DNA from: Iodobacter ciconiae
GTDB lineage: Bacteria; Pseudomonadota; Gammaproteobacteria; Burkholderiales; Chitinibacteraceae
NCBI RefSeq assembly: GCF_003952345.1
Contig: NZ_CP034433.1
Location: forward strand, 3,472,001-3,536,000
Length of the DNA stretch: 64,000 nucleotides
Direction of reading: 5' to 3'
Below, one piece after another: positions 39,637-48,072 of the stretch. The first letter of the stretch is position 1. Each line of letters begins with the position of its first letter. The position numbers and the translations under genes were made by a program. The notes below the pieces were generated by a model. It saw nothing but the letters and a program-made list of their open reading frames with translations. It was not told the origin of the DNA and searched no databases.

Positions 39637-41637
39637 ATGGAAAAAATACTGAAATCAATGCAGGCGGCTACGGTAGATCAAGCTTTTGAGCTATTGTGCC
39701 AGCTGATTGCTGTGCTGCGTCCTGTAAAAGCGGAAGACACCGCTCAGGCAGTTAATAATATTCAGGCTCTATGTTATTTACTTGAACAGCAGATTGAATT
39801 ACGTACGGCTTTACGCCGTCATTTACTGCATTTGTTATCAACAACAAAGCAGGTTCATTTATATACCGATACCGGTATTCTTTCGAATGAAAGCCTTTAT
39901 GATGCGCTGGTACGGCGAATCGGGCATCGTTTGCTGCCACCAACTGTTAATTTGTCATCATTAAAAGATTTATTTGGCGCAGCATTTAATTGTAAAGATG
40001 ATTATGTCTGGTTTGGCAATGTGCCGCATGAGGCATGGCAGGATTTAGGTTTGGCGCTGCATTTTCATGATGAAACAGACCAAGAAAGTATTAACCGCAC
40101 TTTAGTACAAATGCTCGAAGCGATTCAGGTTTTATCCTGCCGGGTTTCTGCAATTGGGCTCGAGCCTGAAATTGTAAAAAATCATCCTGATATAGAACGC
40201 TTTGAATCTCCTTTTGTACGGCAGAATGTAGAAACACTCGCCTGGATTGAACGCTATCGGCAAGATTTAATTCATGAGGGCAAGCCTAGTGAAGATGATT
40301 TACAGATTCGTGTATTGCTTGCTCAATGTGAAGAGGTGATTGCCAAAGTACGTAAAAATGCAGCCAAGCGGGGAGTGTCGGTTAGTTTAACTTATTTGCT
40401 GATTCGATTACGTCAGCATATTGATCGCTTAAAAACGTTACTTACCTTGGCTAATCCAGATTCATCACCTGAAAAATCAGCAACTTTGCTTCGTACCCTG
40501 CACGCATTTGTAATAGCAGAAAATCGTAAATATAGTTTGAAAGATCTTTTTGCAGAAAATACGGAATTGCTGGCTTTGCAGGTTACAGAGCATGCCAGCC
40601 ATACCGGAGAGCACTATATCGCTGAAACACGCCGGGATTGGGTGGGCATGTTTAAATCCGCTGCGGGAGCAGGGATTATTGTCGGCTTTATGGCCATGCT
40701 AAAAATTCTGATTACCAAAGCACACCTGCCCTTATTGCTGGAAGCGATTGCATTTAGCCTAAATTATGCTTTTGGTTTTATGTTTATCCATATGATGCAT
40801 TTTACTGTAGCGACCAAGCAGCCTGCGATGACTGCCGCTAAAATTGCAGCATCAATTCATTCTTCAACCAAGCAAAAAGATAGTTTGGGCGAATTAGTTG
40901 AGCTGATTGTAAAAGTATTTAGAACACAATTTGTGGCAATTGCCGGCAATGTTTTACTGGCTATTCCGGTTGCATTGTTAATTGGCATGGCATGGAAGTG
41001 GCAGCTGGGCGAGCCTTTTATTAGTGCAGATAAGGCGGATTATTTACTGCATGATTTAAGCCCGATTGCCAGCCTGGCTATTTTCCATGCGGCTATTGCT
41101 GGTGTGTGCTTATTTATGTCGGGCCTGATTTCAGGTTATTACGATAATAAGGCAATTTATAACGAGATTCCCGAACGAGTCGCTGTTTTGCCTTGGTTAA
41201 ACCGCTGGCTGGGGGCTGCAAGAACACAAAGAGTGGCCAATTATATAGAGCATAATTTAGGCGCTCTGGCCGGTAATTTTTATTTTGGAATAATGCTCGG
41301 CTCAATAGGCACAATTGGTACGCTGCTGGGTTTGCCTATCGATATCCGGCATATTACTTTTTCATCCGCTAATTTTTCTTTTGCTTTAGCTGCGCAAAAT
41401 TTTCAAATGGACTGGCATATTGCTGTGATCTCATTGCTTGGTGTGATGCTGATCGGGATGACCAATTTAGTGATGAGCTTTACCCTGGCGCTGTGGGTTG
41501 CATTGCGTTCCCGTAAATTGTCTTTTGGCCAGACCCGGCCTTTATTAGGACAGCTGATGCGGCGTTTTCTAAAACGCCCTGCAGACTTTTTTATTCCAAC
41601 AAAAGATGAAGCATCGAGTGACGCGAATGGACATTGA
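39637..41637 (+). CDS. Gcr-family 'site-specific recombinase' membrane protein
   Basis: Member of the family annotated as site-specific recombinase Gcr (SpecificRecomb). The 666-residue product has an N-terminal soluble half (helical, to about residue 335), then six or seven strongly hydrophobic segments (AGAGIIVGFMAMLKIL near 345, LNYAFGFMFIHMMHFTVATK near 380, NVLLAIPVALLIGMAW near 435, YFGIMLGSIGTIGTLLGLPI near 550, LGVMLIGMTNLVMSFTLALW near 610). No recognised recombinase catalytic motif is visible, so the name should be treated with doubt. Its end overlaps the next gene by 11 nt. Confidence 0.85.
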   Translation: MEKILKSMQAATVDQAFELLCQLIAVLRPVKAEDTAQAVNNIQALCYLLEQQIELRTALRRHLLHLLSTTKQVHLYTDTGILSNESLYDALVRRIGHRLLPPTVNLSSLKDLFGAAFNCKDDYVWFGNVPHEAWQDLGLALHFHDETDQESINRTLVQMLEAIQVLSCRVSAIGLEPEIVKNHPDIERFESPFVRQNVETLAWIERYRQDLIHEGKPSEDDLQIRVLLAQCEEVIAKVRKNAAKRGVSVSLTYLLIRLRQHIDRLKTLLTLANPDSSPEKSATLLRTLHAFVIAENRKYSLKDLFAENTELLALQVTEHASHTGEHYIAETRRDWVGMFKSAAGAGIIVGFMAMLKILITKAHLPLLLEAIAFSLNYAFGFMFIHMMHFTVATKQPAMTAAKIAASIHSSTKQKDSLGELVELIVKVFRTQFVAIAGNVLLAIPVALLIGMAWKWQLGEPFISADKADYLLHDLSPIASLAIFHAAIAGVCLFMSGLISGYYDNKAIYNEIPERVAVLPWLNRWLGAARTQRVANYIEHNLGALAGNFYFGIMLGSIGTIGTLLGLPIDIRHITFSSANFSFALAAQNFQMDWHIAVISLLGVMLIGMTNLVMSFTLALWVALRSRKLSFGQTRPLLGQLMRRFLKRPADFFIPTKDEASSDANGH

Positions 41638-42211
41638 TTTAGTTATTGACGATCTGGTGGAGCATGGCTTTGTTCTTGTGCCCCAGTTTTTAGATAGTAC
41701 AGAGGTTCGTGGTTTGGCTTCTGCCATGCAAGAGCGCCGTGATTTATTTTGTCAGGCAGGAGTCGGGCGAAAAGAAGGTCATTTTGTAGTCGAGCAGATT
41801 CGGGGGGATCATATTTACTGGATTGATGCCCGTGATCCGGTTGCCGCCCAGGTATTAGACAGGCTGAATGAATTAAAACAATCACTCAATGCTGCACTAT
41901 ATCTGGGCCTGGATGAGCTCGAGTGCCATTTTGCAGCTTACCCGGCAGGCAGTTTTTATGCCCGCCATTTAGATCAGCACCGGGGGGAAGACAGTCGTGT
42001 GGTCACGGTTGTTTTATACCTGAATTCAGAATGGGAAGAGCAGGATGGGGGACAATTGCGTCTGTATCTGGATGAGCATAGGCATTTGGATGTTTTGCCC
42101 GAAGGGGGCAAGCTGGTAGTGTTTTTATCGGATCGCTTTGAGCATGAGGTTTTAGCTGCCCGGCGCGAGCGCTTATCGCTGACAGGATGGTTTCGTCGCA
42201 GGTCTAAATGA
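41627..42211 (+). CDS. 2OG-Fe(II) oxygenase (prolyl 4-hydroxylase-like)
   Basis: Iron- and 2-oxoglutarate-dependent dioxygenase of the prolyl-4-hydroxylase-like type; substrate unknown. The 194-residue product has the double-stranded beta-helix signature. The His-x-Asp iron ligands lie in FYARHLDQHRG near residue 115, VTVVLYLNSEWEEQDGGQLR follows near 130, and the distal His in FEHEVLAARRERLSLTGW near 170 comes with the Arg that binds 2-oxoglutarate. I chose the ATG giving MDIDLVIDDLVEHG, which overlaps the upstream Gcr-family gene by 11 nt; GAG lies 8 nt before it. The overlap suggests translational coupling. Confidence 0.9.
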   Translation: MDIDLVIDDLVEHGFVLVPQFLDSTEVRGLASAMQERRDLFCQAGVGRKEGHFVVEQIRGDHIYWIDARDPVAAQVLDRLNELKQSLNAALYLGLDELECHFAAYPAGSFYARHLDQHRGEDSRVVTVVLYLNSEWEEQDGGQLRLYLDEHRHLDVLPEGGKLVVFLSDRFEHEVLAARRERLSLTGWFRRRSK

Positions 42212-42314
42212 TCAGGTACATAGCGGGGTTAGGGTGTAAACGTTATAATTGCTGAGAATAAACCACATCGGTGGGGCCGCCAGGGAAGCTGTATCAATGC
42301 AGAATAAGAATTCT

Positions 42315-42337
42315 CACTCCTTTATTGTGCAGGAGTG
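42315..42337 (+). promoter_or_regulatory. hairpin enclosing the Shine-Dalgarno sequence of the binding-protein gene
   Basis: CACTCCT (42315-42321) and AGGAGTG (42331-42337) pair perfectly around a 9-nt loop. The right arm contains the AGGAG that lies 6 nt before the ATG at 42342. When folded, the ribosome-binding site would be hidden, so initiation could be controlled by temperature, a protein, a small RNA or a ligand. Confidence 0.6.
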
Positions 42338-42341
42338 ATGC

Positions 42342-43433
42342 ATGAATTTACTTCGTCATTTTTTTATCCTGATTTTGTTATTAAGTAGCTCATCTTCCTG
42401 GGCTATTTCGGTTTTATTTATTAATCCGGGCAAAGAAAGTGAAGCATTCTGGGTCAATGTCAGCCAGTCTATGGCTGCGGCCGCTCAAAATCTGGGTATG
42501 GAGCTGAGAGTGGTTTATGCCGAGCGTGATCATTTGCGCATGCCTTCTCTTTTGCAGCAAACGCTTGATCAGGGACCAAAACCAGATTATTTAATTGTGG
42601 TCAATGAAAGGCAAATGGCTCCTCCTTTATTGGCGATTGCCGAGCGAGCACAAATTCCAACATTACTTACACTTAATGATTTAACGCCGGAGCAGATTAA
42701 GCAATTCGGCGCTCCCCGAACGCATTTCAAATATTGGCTGGGAAGTGTCTTTCCGGATAATCAGCAGGCGGGCTATTTAACGGCTAAGGCTTTATTAACC
42801 CGGCTGGTGCAAACAAAGAAACCTGGCGCTAACGGTCTTTATCAGTTATTGGCGATTGCAGGGGATAAATCGACGCCAGCATCGCAAGATCGTGTATTGG
42901 GTTTACAAAGGGCGTTGAAAGAGTTTCCTAATGTGGAGCTGAAGCAAATCGTCTATGGTAATTGGCGCAGGGGGCTTGCTGCGGAGCAGATGAATGTATT
43001 GCACGATCGTTACCCCGATGTTGCCGCCGTCTGGTGTGCTAATGATTTGATGGCTTTTGGGGTGATCTCCAGTTTGGAGCAAAGAAGGGGGCCGCGTAAG
43101 GAGGTATTTGTCTCGGCTATTAATTACTCCAATGATGCAATTTCAATGATTAAAAATGGCCGCTTGACTGCTTTATCAGCAGGGCATTTTATGGTGGGGG
43201 CCTGGAGTATAGTGCTGCTGTATGATTATGCACATGGTCGGGATTTTGGCAGGCAGCAGGGTACGCAAATGCAATTGCCTTTATTGAGTTTGGTAAGCGT
43301 ATCGAAGGCGGGTTTATTTGCTGAGCGGCTTAGCCCGGAGGGCGTTCAAAAAATTAATTTTACCCGCTATAGCAAAGTGCTTAATCCCAAAATAAAGCAG
43401 TATGATTTTTCTTTAGAGTCTTTATTACAATGA
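42342..43433 (+). CDS. periplasmic substrate-binding protein (type 1, sugar-binding-like)
   Basis: Secreted periplasmic binding protein of the LacI/ribose-binding fold (Peripla_BP type). The 363-residue product has a signal peptide ending SSSSSWA at about residue 21. It then has the fold's first strand ISVLFINPGKESEAFW, a domain with YLIVVNERQMAPPLLAIAE near 85, GDKSTPASQDRVLGLQRAL near 175, VAAVWCANDLMAFGVIS near 228, and a C-terminal FTRYSKVLNP segment. There is no ABC permease or ATPase nearby. Instead its stop codon overlaps by 4 nt the start of a membrane GAF-GGDEF protein, so it most likely delivers a ligand signal to that receptor. Ligand unknown. Confidence 0.88.
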   Translation: MNLLRHFFILILLLSSSSSWAISVLFINPGKESEAFWVNVSQSMAAAAQNLGMELRVVYAERDHLRMPSLLQQTLDQGPKPDYLIVVNERQMAPPLLAIAERAQIPTLLTLNDLTPEQIKQFGAPRTHFKYWLGSVFPDNQQAGYLTAKALLTRLVQTKKPGANGLYQLLAIAGDKSTPASQDRVLGLQRALKEFPNVELKQIVYGNWRRGLAAEQMNVLHDRYPDVAAVWCANDLMAFGVISSLEQRRGPRKEVFVSAINYSNDAISMIKNGRLTALSAGHFMVGAWSIVLLYDYAHGRDFGRQQGTQMQLPLLSLVSVSKAGLFAERLSPEGVQKINFTRYSKVLNPKIKQYDFSLESLLQ

Positions 43434-45283
43434 GTGCACGCAAGCATTTTCAGCCAATAGCACAGCGGCTAAGTAATATTTTATATCGCATTGGTTTTTT
43501 GCTGATGCTTGTTATTGTGATGGTCTATGCCGTTCTTTGTTATTTTGATGTAGCCGATAATTTACACGAGCAGCTGGTGGGCCTTGCTCAGGAGCACCGC
43601 CCCAGGCTGAGTGCTGCATTGTGGGATATTGATCCGATTGCTCTGACCGAAGAGCTTGATAATCTTCTGGCTGTAAATAGCGTGGCAGGTATTGTACTCA
43701 CCACACCCAGTGGTGCCCGCTATATCAGGGGGGAGACTGATGAGGTTGCTAAGAAATTAAGATATTCGGTTGAATTAATGTACAGGAGCAGCAGTATTCC
43801 TGTCGGACGGTTAACACTGATTAGTGATCGTTATGAAATCTGGAAGCAAGTTGCTTATCGCGTGTTTCCTTTTGCTCTTGCACAACTGCTGTTTGTAATG
43901 GGGCTTTTATTTGTTTTACAACTGTTTTTGCGCAAAGTGGTATTGCGGCGTTTGGATGCATTGACCATTCATACTCATATTTTGCAGCATGGCCATTTAG
44001 ATACGGCTCCTCCTTCTCCCTTATTTGAAAGCCCGGTTCGGGATGAGCTGGATAATTTGCTGCAAGGCTTTGCTAATTTACAAGATAATTTATTGCATCA
44101 GCAGCAGCAGCGTGGTCAATTAATTCATGCTCTGGCAAAAAATCGTGATCAGTTAGAAGTCGAAGTCGCGCAACGTGCCGATGAATCCTTTTATTTATCG
44201 GGCTTTTTGCAGCTGTTATCCAGAGATACTGCACGTTGTTTAAGTATGTTCCCGGATGGTACCCAATATGCTTTAGAGCAAACCTTAAAAGAAACAGGCC
44301 AGCTGATGGGACTGGATGCCTTGGTGGTGGTGCATTTTGCAGATGGTCACCATAAAGGCGCTCTTTATTTCTGGGATAAAGATGATAAAAAAATACGCAG
44401 TGATTTTAATTTCGCTAAGCGCAATTTATTTGAATTGAGTAAAAAAAATCTTATTTCGCAAACTACTTTTATGGTGAATGCAGATGATGAATTATCGAAA
44501 GGAAGCGATGAGGCTGTATTATGCCGTGATCTGCATTTAAGTAAGCTGGCGGGCTTGTCTCTTGATTTTAATACGGAGCGCTTGGGGGTTTTATTTGCAG
44601 GTTTATCGGATCAGGACCGCCAGTATTCCGCGCTGGAAATGCGCTTGCTCCCTATGGTGGCCGGGCTGTGCTCCAATGTATTGGCGCATCATTGCCAGCA
44701 ATTGTCATTGCAGGAAACCCAGCATGCTTTGCTGCTTGCTAATACCCAATTGGCACATTTGACGCGTCATGATGCCTTAACCGGAATTGCCAACCGGCGT
44801 GTTTTTGATGAGCTGCTTGCCAAGGAAATGGCTAATGTGGCTCGCAAGAATCAGCCCTTATCACTGATCATTTTGGGCTTGGATTCATTTAAACAATATA
44901 ACGATAGTTTTGGTCACCACGAGGGTGATATTGCTTTGCAAAAAGTGGCAGCAGTATTGGGTAAGTTCGCCGAGCGTCCTGGTGATTGTGCTGCCCGGAT
45001 TGAAGGCAATGGGTTTGTTCTTTTACTGCCCAATACAGATTTACATATGGGTACATTACTGGCCGAGCGTATTCGTCTGGCGGTTATTAAACTCGGAATT
45101 TTACAGGAAGATGGCTCTGTTCTGACTATTAGCCAGGGCCTTGCTATTCATTCTGGAGCAGAAGAAGTCAGTGCTGCTGACTTCTTGCGCATGGCGGACA
45201 GAGCGCTTTATCGTGCCAAGCACCATGGTAATCAGGTGCAGGCGATCGGGTCTTTTAGCGACCTAAGCGCTGGCAGACAGTAG
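43430..45283 (+). CDS. membrane sensor with GAF and degenerate GGDEF domain
   Basis: 617 residues. A membrane helix at about 18-40 is followed by a periplasmic sensor of about 100 residues (with SAALWDIDPIALTEELDNLL) and a second helix at about 146-168. A coiled-coil/HAMP-like linker, a GAF-like domain (about 255-410) and a GGDEF-fold domain (about 445-610) follow. The catalytic GGDEF motif reads EGNGF (525-529), so cyclase activity is unlikely. The inhibitory-site RxxD, RPGD at 516-519, is kept five residues before it, and the IIGLDSFKQYND-type metal strand is largely kept (ILGLDSFKQYND). This pattern suits a c-di-GMP receptor. It overlaps the binding-protein gene by 4 nt, and its 3' end overlaps the convergent metF by 29 nt. 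Confidence 0.93.
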   Translation: MSARKHFQPIAQRLSNILYRIGFLLMLVIVMVYAVLCYFDVADNLHEQLVGLAQEHRPRLSAALWDIDPIALTEELDNLLAVNSVAGIVLTTPSGARYIRGETDEVAKKLRYSVELMYRSSSIPVGRLTLISDRYEIWKQVAYRVFPFALAQLLFVMGLLFVLQLFLRKVVLRRLDALTIHTHILQHGHLDTAPPSPLFESPVRDELDNLLQGFANLQDNLLHQQQQRGQLIHALAKNRDQLEVEVAQRADESFYLSGFLQLLSRDTARCLSMFPDGTQYALEQTLKETGQLMGLDALVVVHFADGHHKGALYFWDKDDKKIRSDFNFAKRNLFELSKKNLISQTTFMVNADDELSKGSDEAVLCRDLHLSKLAGLSLDFNTERLGVLFAGLSDQDRQYSALEMRLLPMVAGLCSNVLAHHCQQLSLQETQHALLLANTQLAHLTRHDALTGIANRRVFDELLAKEMANVARKNQPLSLIILGLDSFKQYNDSFGHHEGDIALQKVAAVLGKFAERPGDCAARIEGNGFVLLLPNTDLHMGTLLAERIRLAVIKLGILQEDGSVLTISQGLAIHSGAEEVSAADFLRMADRALYRAKHHGNQVQAIGSFSDLSAGRQ

Positions 45284-46085
45284 AAACGGCTCCGGCTGCA
45301 TTGAGTGTGTAAAAATGCAGGCCCGGTGCACCGCCCGCTAATACCCGGTCGGAAAGCTCGGTAACAAAATCCAGGCCAAAGGCGCGGATCGATGCCGTGT
45401 CGTCACCAAAGGCTTGCAGCCGCAGCCGCAGCCAGCGTGGAATTTCTGCACCGCACATATCTGAAAAGCGCGCCAATTGACTAAAGTTCTGGATGGGCAT
45501 AATGCCCGGTACGATAGGAATTGTTATGCCGCGTGCATTGACTTCGTCTACAAAGCGAAAATAAGCATCGGCATTAAAAAAGTACTGGGTAATTGCCGAA
45601 TCCGCACCGGCGCGCACTTTATTAACAAAATTATGGATGTCAGCCTCGGCACTTTGTGCCTGCGGGTGAAACTCGGGATAGGCTGCTACTTCAATATGAA
45701 ACCAATCGCCAAATTCATGGCGTAAAAAACTGACCAGTTCATTGGCATAACGAAATTCGCCAAAATCTCCCATCCCCGAAGGAATATCGCCACGCAAAGC
45801 CACAATATGGCGGATACCGTGGTCTTTATAGTTTTGCACAATATTGCGAATGCTTTCTTTGGACGAGCCTACACAGGACAGGTGCGGGGCCGCAAAATGG
45901 CCTTCGGACTGGATATCCAGTACGGCATTAAGAGTGCCTTCCTGTGTTGTGCCACCTGCACCAAAGGTCACCGAAAAGAATTCGGGTTTAAATTGCGCTA
46001 ATTGCCGGCGTGTTGTGCGTAGTTTTTCTGCACCTTCCGGTGTTCTTGGCGGGAAAAATTCAAAGCTGATAGGAGAAGGCGTCAT
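45255..46085 (-). CDS. metF: 5,10-methylenetetrahydrofolate reductase
   Basis: FAD enzyme that reduces methylenetetrahydrofolate to methyltetrahydrofolate for methionine synthesis. The 276-residue product shows ISFEFFPPRTPEG at residue 6 with the catalytic Glu, FSVTFGAGGTTQEGT near 37, HIVALRGDIPSG near 93, EVAAYPEFHPQA near 132, ITQYFFNADAYF near 164, and GLHFYTLN near the end. Length is close to the family's 280-300. Its 3' end overlaps the GGDEF gene on the other strand by 29 nt. The upstream region holds a MITE-like element and an IS rather than a normal promoter region. Confidence 0.96.
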   Translation of the reverse strand: MTPSPISFEFFPPRTPEGAEKLRTTRRQLAQFKPEFFSVTFGAGGTTQEGTLNAVLDIQSEGHFAAPHLSCVGSSKESIRNIVQNYKDHGIRHIVALRGDIPSGMGDFGEFRYANELVSFLRHEFGDWFHIEVAAYPEFHPQAQSAEADIHNFVNKVRAGADSAITQYFFNADAYFRFVDEVNARGITIPIVPGIMPIQNFSQLARFSDMCGAEIPRWLRLRLQAFGDDTASIRAFGLDFVTELSDRVLAGGAPGLHFYTLNAAGAVSTVCQRLGR

Positions 46086-46104
46086 TATTATTTATCCAGG
46101 GTAC

Positions 46105-46272
46105 TAGGGTCTGTTGACGTTTTATTCATGGCTGCATTGCTTAGCAGCTTTGGGGTTGTGGTGGGAAATGGTTATTTCCTGGTTATCGGGGCCAATTACA
46201 CTTTGTATACCTTGTGCCTGAGTATTTTTCCGGCTCAGTACAATGCTGAATTAAACGCTAACAGGCCCTGAT
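46105..46272. mobile_element. MITE-like element with imperfect terminal inverted repeats
   Basis: About 165 bp without coding capacity, bounded by 21-nt ends that read TAGGGTCTGTTGACGTTT on the left and, reverse-complemented, CAGGGCCTGTTAGCGTTT on the right (16 of 21 matching). The size and ends fit a non-autonomous IS derivative. I see no matching transposase in the window and no clear target duplication, so this is a suggestion. Confidence 0.45.
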
Positions 46273-46635
46273 CAATTCATCTTAACATTGCCTCCTTATT
46301 TATGGCGTGCAGGGAATTCATTTCAGACATGAAAGAAATTAATTGTTTTTTATGAAAATGGCTGCCTCATATGGTTAATGCGGATTGTTTTTCTAACAAC
46401 TATTTTTTAAATTCAATGGGTTAGCTTATTGTGCATTGATGCTATGTTTGTAGCGGTTTCACAAAAAAGTAGCGGGCACTTTAATAGACTTAATAAATAT
46501 GGAGTTATAAGCAAATAGTCGGGCTCTCAACTTTGCTAATCAGGCAGGGACGTGTGTTTTAAGCGGATTCAGGATGCATCCGGAAAAATGCCGGAAGTAG
46601 GTGGTTCACACAGGATACGCAGCTCTGTACGGCCC

Positions 46636-46648
46636 AAAAAAAGCCGGC
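46636..46648 (-). terminator. left arm of the purL terminator, separated by the IS
   Basis: A7 followed by GCCGGC; it is the exact complement of GCCGGCTTTTTT at 48113-48124 on the other side of the IS. Read in the minus direction this arm supplies the T-run of the terminator. Confidence 0.75.
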
Positions 46649-46705
46649 TTTTATTGAACTGCACCCCAAAAGTTGGACACCCGTCCATATTTTTGGGGTG
46701 TTTTT

Positions 46706-47236
46706 ATGTCCAAGTACACAACGCAATTCAAGCTTTCTGTCGTTCAGCAATATTTAACGGGCGAAGAAGGTATTAAAACGATTACTAACCAATATGGCAT
46801 CGAGCAGGCCATGTTTCGTCGCTGGGTGAGGTCGTTTCGCCAGCATGGTGAATCGGGTTTAGCCCCCAAATACAGTCATTACGATGCCGTGTTCAAACTC
46901 TCCGTGCTCCAGCACATGTGGGACAATCATCTTTCCCAGCAGGAAACTACCGCTTATTTTGATATTCGTAGCCCCACTTGTTTGAGCCAATGGAGCACGC
47001 AGTATTGCGCAGGCGGAATTGCTGCCCTTGAATCTGCGCCTAAAGGTCGAAAGAAATCACCCATGCCCGTTGCCGAAAATAACACTGCTCCCCTGCCGAT
47101 TGATGATGAAACCCGTAGCCGTGAAGAACTCATTGCAGAAGTCAAACGCCTCCGTTTAGAGGTGGCCTACATAAAAAAGTACAATGCCTTAGTTCAAGCC
47201 AAAGCCCAATCGGCACAGCAGAAACAGCACAAATAG
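46706..47236 (+). CDS. IS3-family transposase OrfA (helix-turn-helix protein)
   Basis: DNA-binding regulatory part of the transposase. The 176-residue product has two helix-turn-helix regions, the first in VVQQYLTGEEGIKTITNQYG and RRWVRSFRQHG (residues 10-45), the second near 65-100 (WDNHLSQQETTAYFDI). A C-terminal leucine-zipper-like helix (REELIAEVKRLRLEVAYIKK) follows, as in IS150-group OrfA. I chose the ATG giving MSKYTTQFKLSV; an upstream in-frame start would lie in the terminal repeat. Its stop overlaps the OrfB start by one nucleotide. Confidence 0.93.
   Translation: MSKYTTQFKLSVVQQYLTGEEGIKTITNQYGIEQAMFRRWVRSFRQHGESGLAPKYSHYDAVFKLSVLQHMWDNHLSQQETTAYFDIRSPTCLSQWSTQYCAGGIAALESAPKGRKKSPMPVAENNTAPLPIDDETRSREELIAEVKRLRLEVAYIKKYNALVQAKAQSAQQKQHK
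47173..47179 (+). other. programmed -1 frameshift site of the IS
   Basis: A AAA AAG, with AAA AAG being OrfA codons, is the classical slippery heptamer of IS3-family elements. From here the -1 frame is open without a stop through to the OrfB frame, so slippage would give the OrfAB transposase. Confidence 0.85.
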
Positions 47237-48072
47237 TGCTTGAATTAAGGCCGCAGTTTCCCTTGGCTGATTTGTTGAAACAAGCCGAGTTGCCGCGTAG
47301 CACCTTCTATTACCAGAAGCAGGCTTTGGCGGTGAGCGACAAGTATCAAAACGTCAAAACACAGCTTACAGCGCTGTTTACAGAGCATAAAGGGCGCTAC
47401 GGCTACCGGCGCATCATGCTGGCGCTGCGTAATAAGGGCGAATGGCTTAATCACAAAACGGTGCAGCGTTTAATGCAAGAGCTGGGTTTGAAGTCGTGCG
47501 TTCGGCCTAAAAAGTACCGTTCATACAAGGGTGAATGCGGCAAAATCGCGCCAAATATATTGCAGCGACAATTTAGTGCAGATAAGCCGAATCAGAAATG
47601 GGTAACCGATGTGACTGAATTTAACGTACAGGGAGAAAAGCTCTATCTGTCGCCAGTTTTGGATTTATACAATGGAGAAATTATCGCTTTTGAAATGGCG
47701 CGCCGCCCAGTATTTGCGCTGGTCAGTCAAATGCTAAAGAAAGCGATCGTTAAGCTGAGCCCGGATGAAAAACCACTACTGCATTCGGATCAGGGTTGGC
47801 AGTATCAAATGGCAAAGTATCGGCAGCAATTGGCAGGAAAAGGACTGGTACAAAGTATGTCAAGAAAGGGCAATTGCCACGATAATGCAACGATGGAAAG
47901 CTTCTTTGGTACGTTGAAGTCAGAGTTTTTCTACCAGGAAAAATTCACTAGTATTGAGCAACTGGAGCAAGGCATCGTGGACTACATTCATTACTATAAC
48001 CACGACCGAATCAAGTTGAAGTTAAAAGGGCTGAGTCCTGTTCAATACAGAACCCAGCCCTTGAGCACCTAG
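47236..48072 (+). CDS. IS3-family transposase OrfB (DDE integrase domain)
   Basis: Catalytic half of the transposase. The 278-residue frame begins with GTG overlapping the OrfA stop by one nucleotide, but the working enzyme is probably the frameshifted OrfAB. It has the HTH_21-type region HKGRYGYRRIMLAL near residue 50 and the rve catalytic core with Asp in KWVTDVTEFN near 135, Asp in LLHSDQGWQYQ near 190, and Glu in NATMESFFGTLKSE near 225, ending YYNHDRIKLKLKGLSPVQYR. All three DDE residues are present and no frame damage is visible. Confidence 0.95.
   Translation: MLELRPQFPLADLLKQAELPRSTFYYQKQALAVSDKYQNVKTQLTALFTEHKGRYGYRRIMLALRNKGEWLNHKTVQRLMQELGLKSCVRPKKYRSYKGECGKIAPNILQRQFSADKPNQKWVTDVTEFNVQGEKLYLSPVLDLYNGEIIAFEMARRPVFALVSQMLKKAIVKLSPDEKPLLHSDQGWQYQMAKYRQQLAGKGLVQSMSRKGNCHDNATMESFFGTLKSEFFYQEKFTSIEQLEQGIVDYIHYYNHDRIKLKLKGLSPVQYRTQPLST

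Larger units (their letters stand above)
46086..46651. other. gene-free region between metF and the IS element
   Basis: Besides the MITE-like element at 46105-46272 and the left arm of the split purL terminator (46636-46648), nothing is supported. The short frame at 46552-46776 runs into the IS end and has no recognisable product. Confidence 0.55.

Noticed and set aside
46552-46776. 74-codon open frame before the IS
   Set aside because: It runs through the terminator arm and the IS terminal repeat, so it is an artefact of the insertion.
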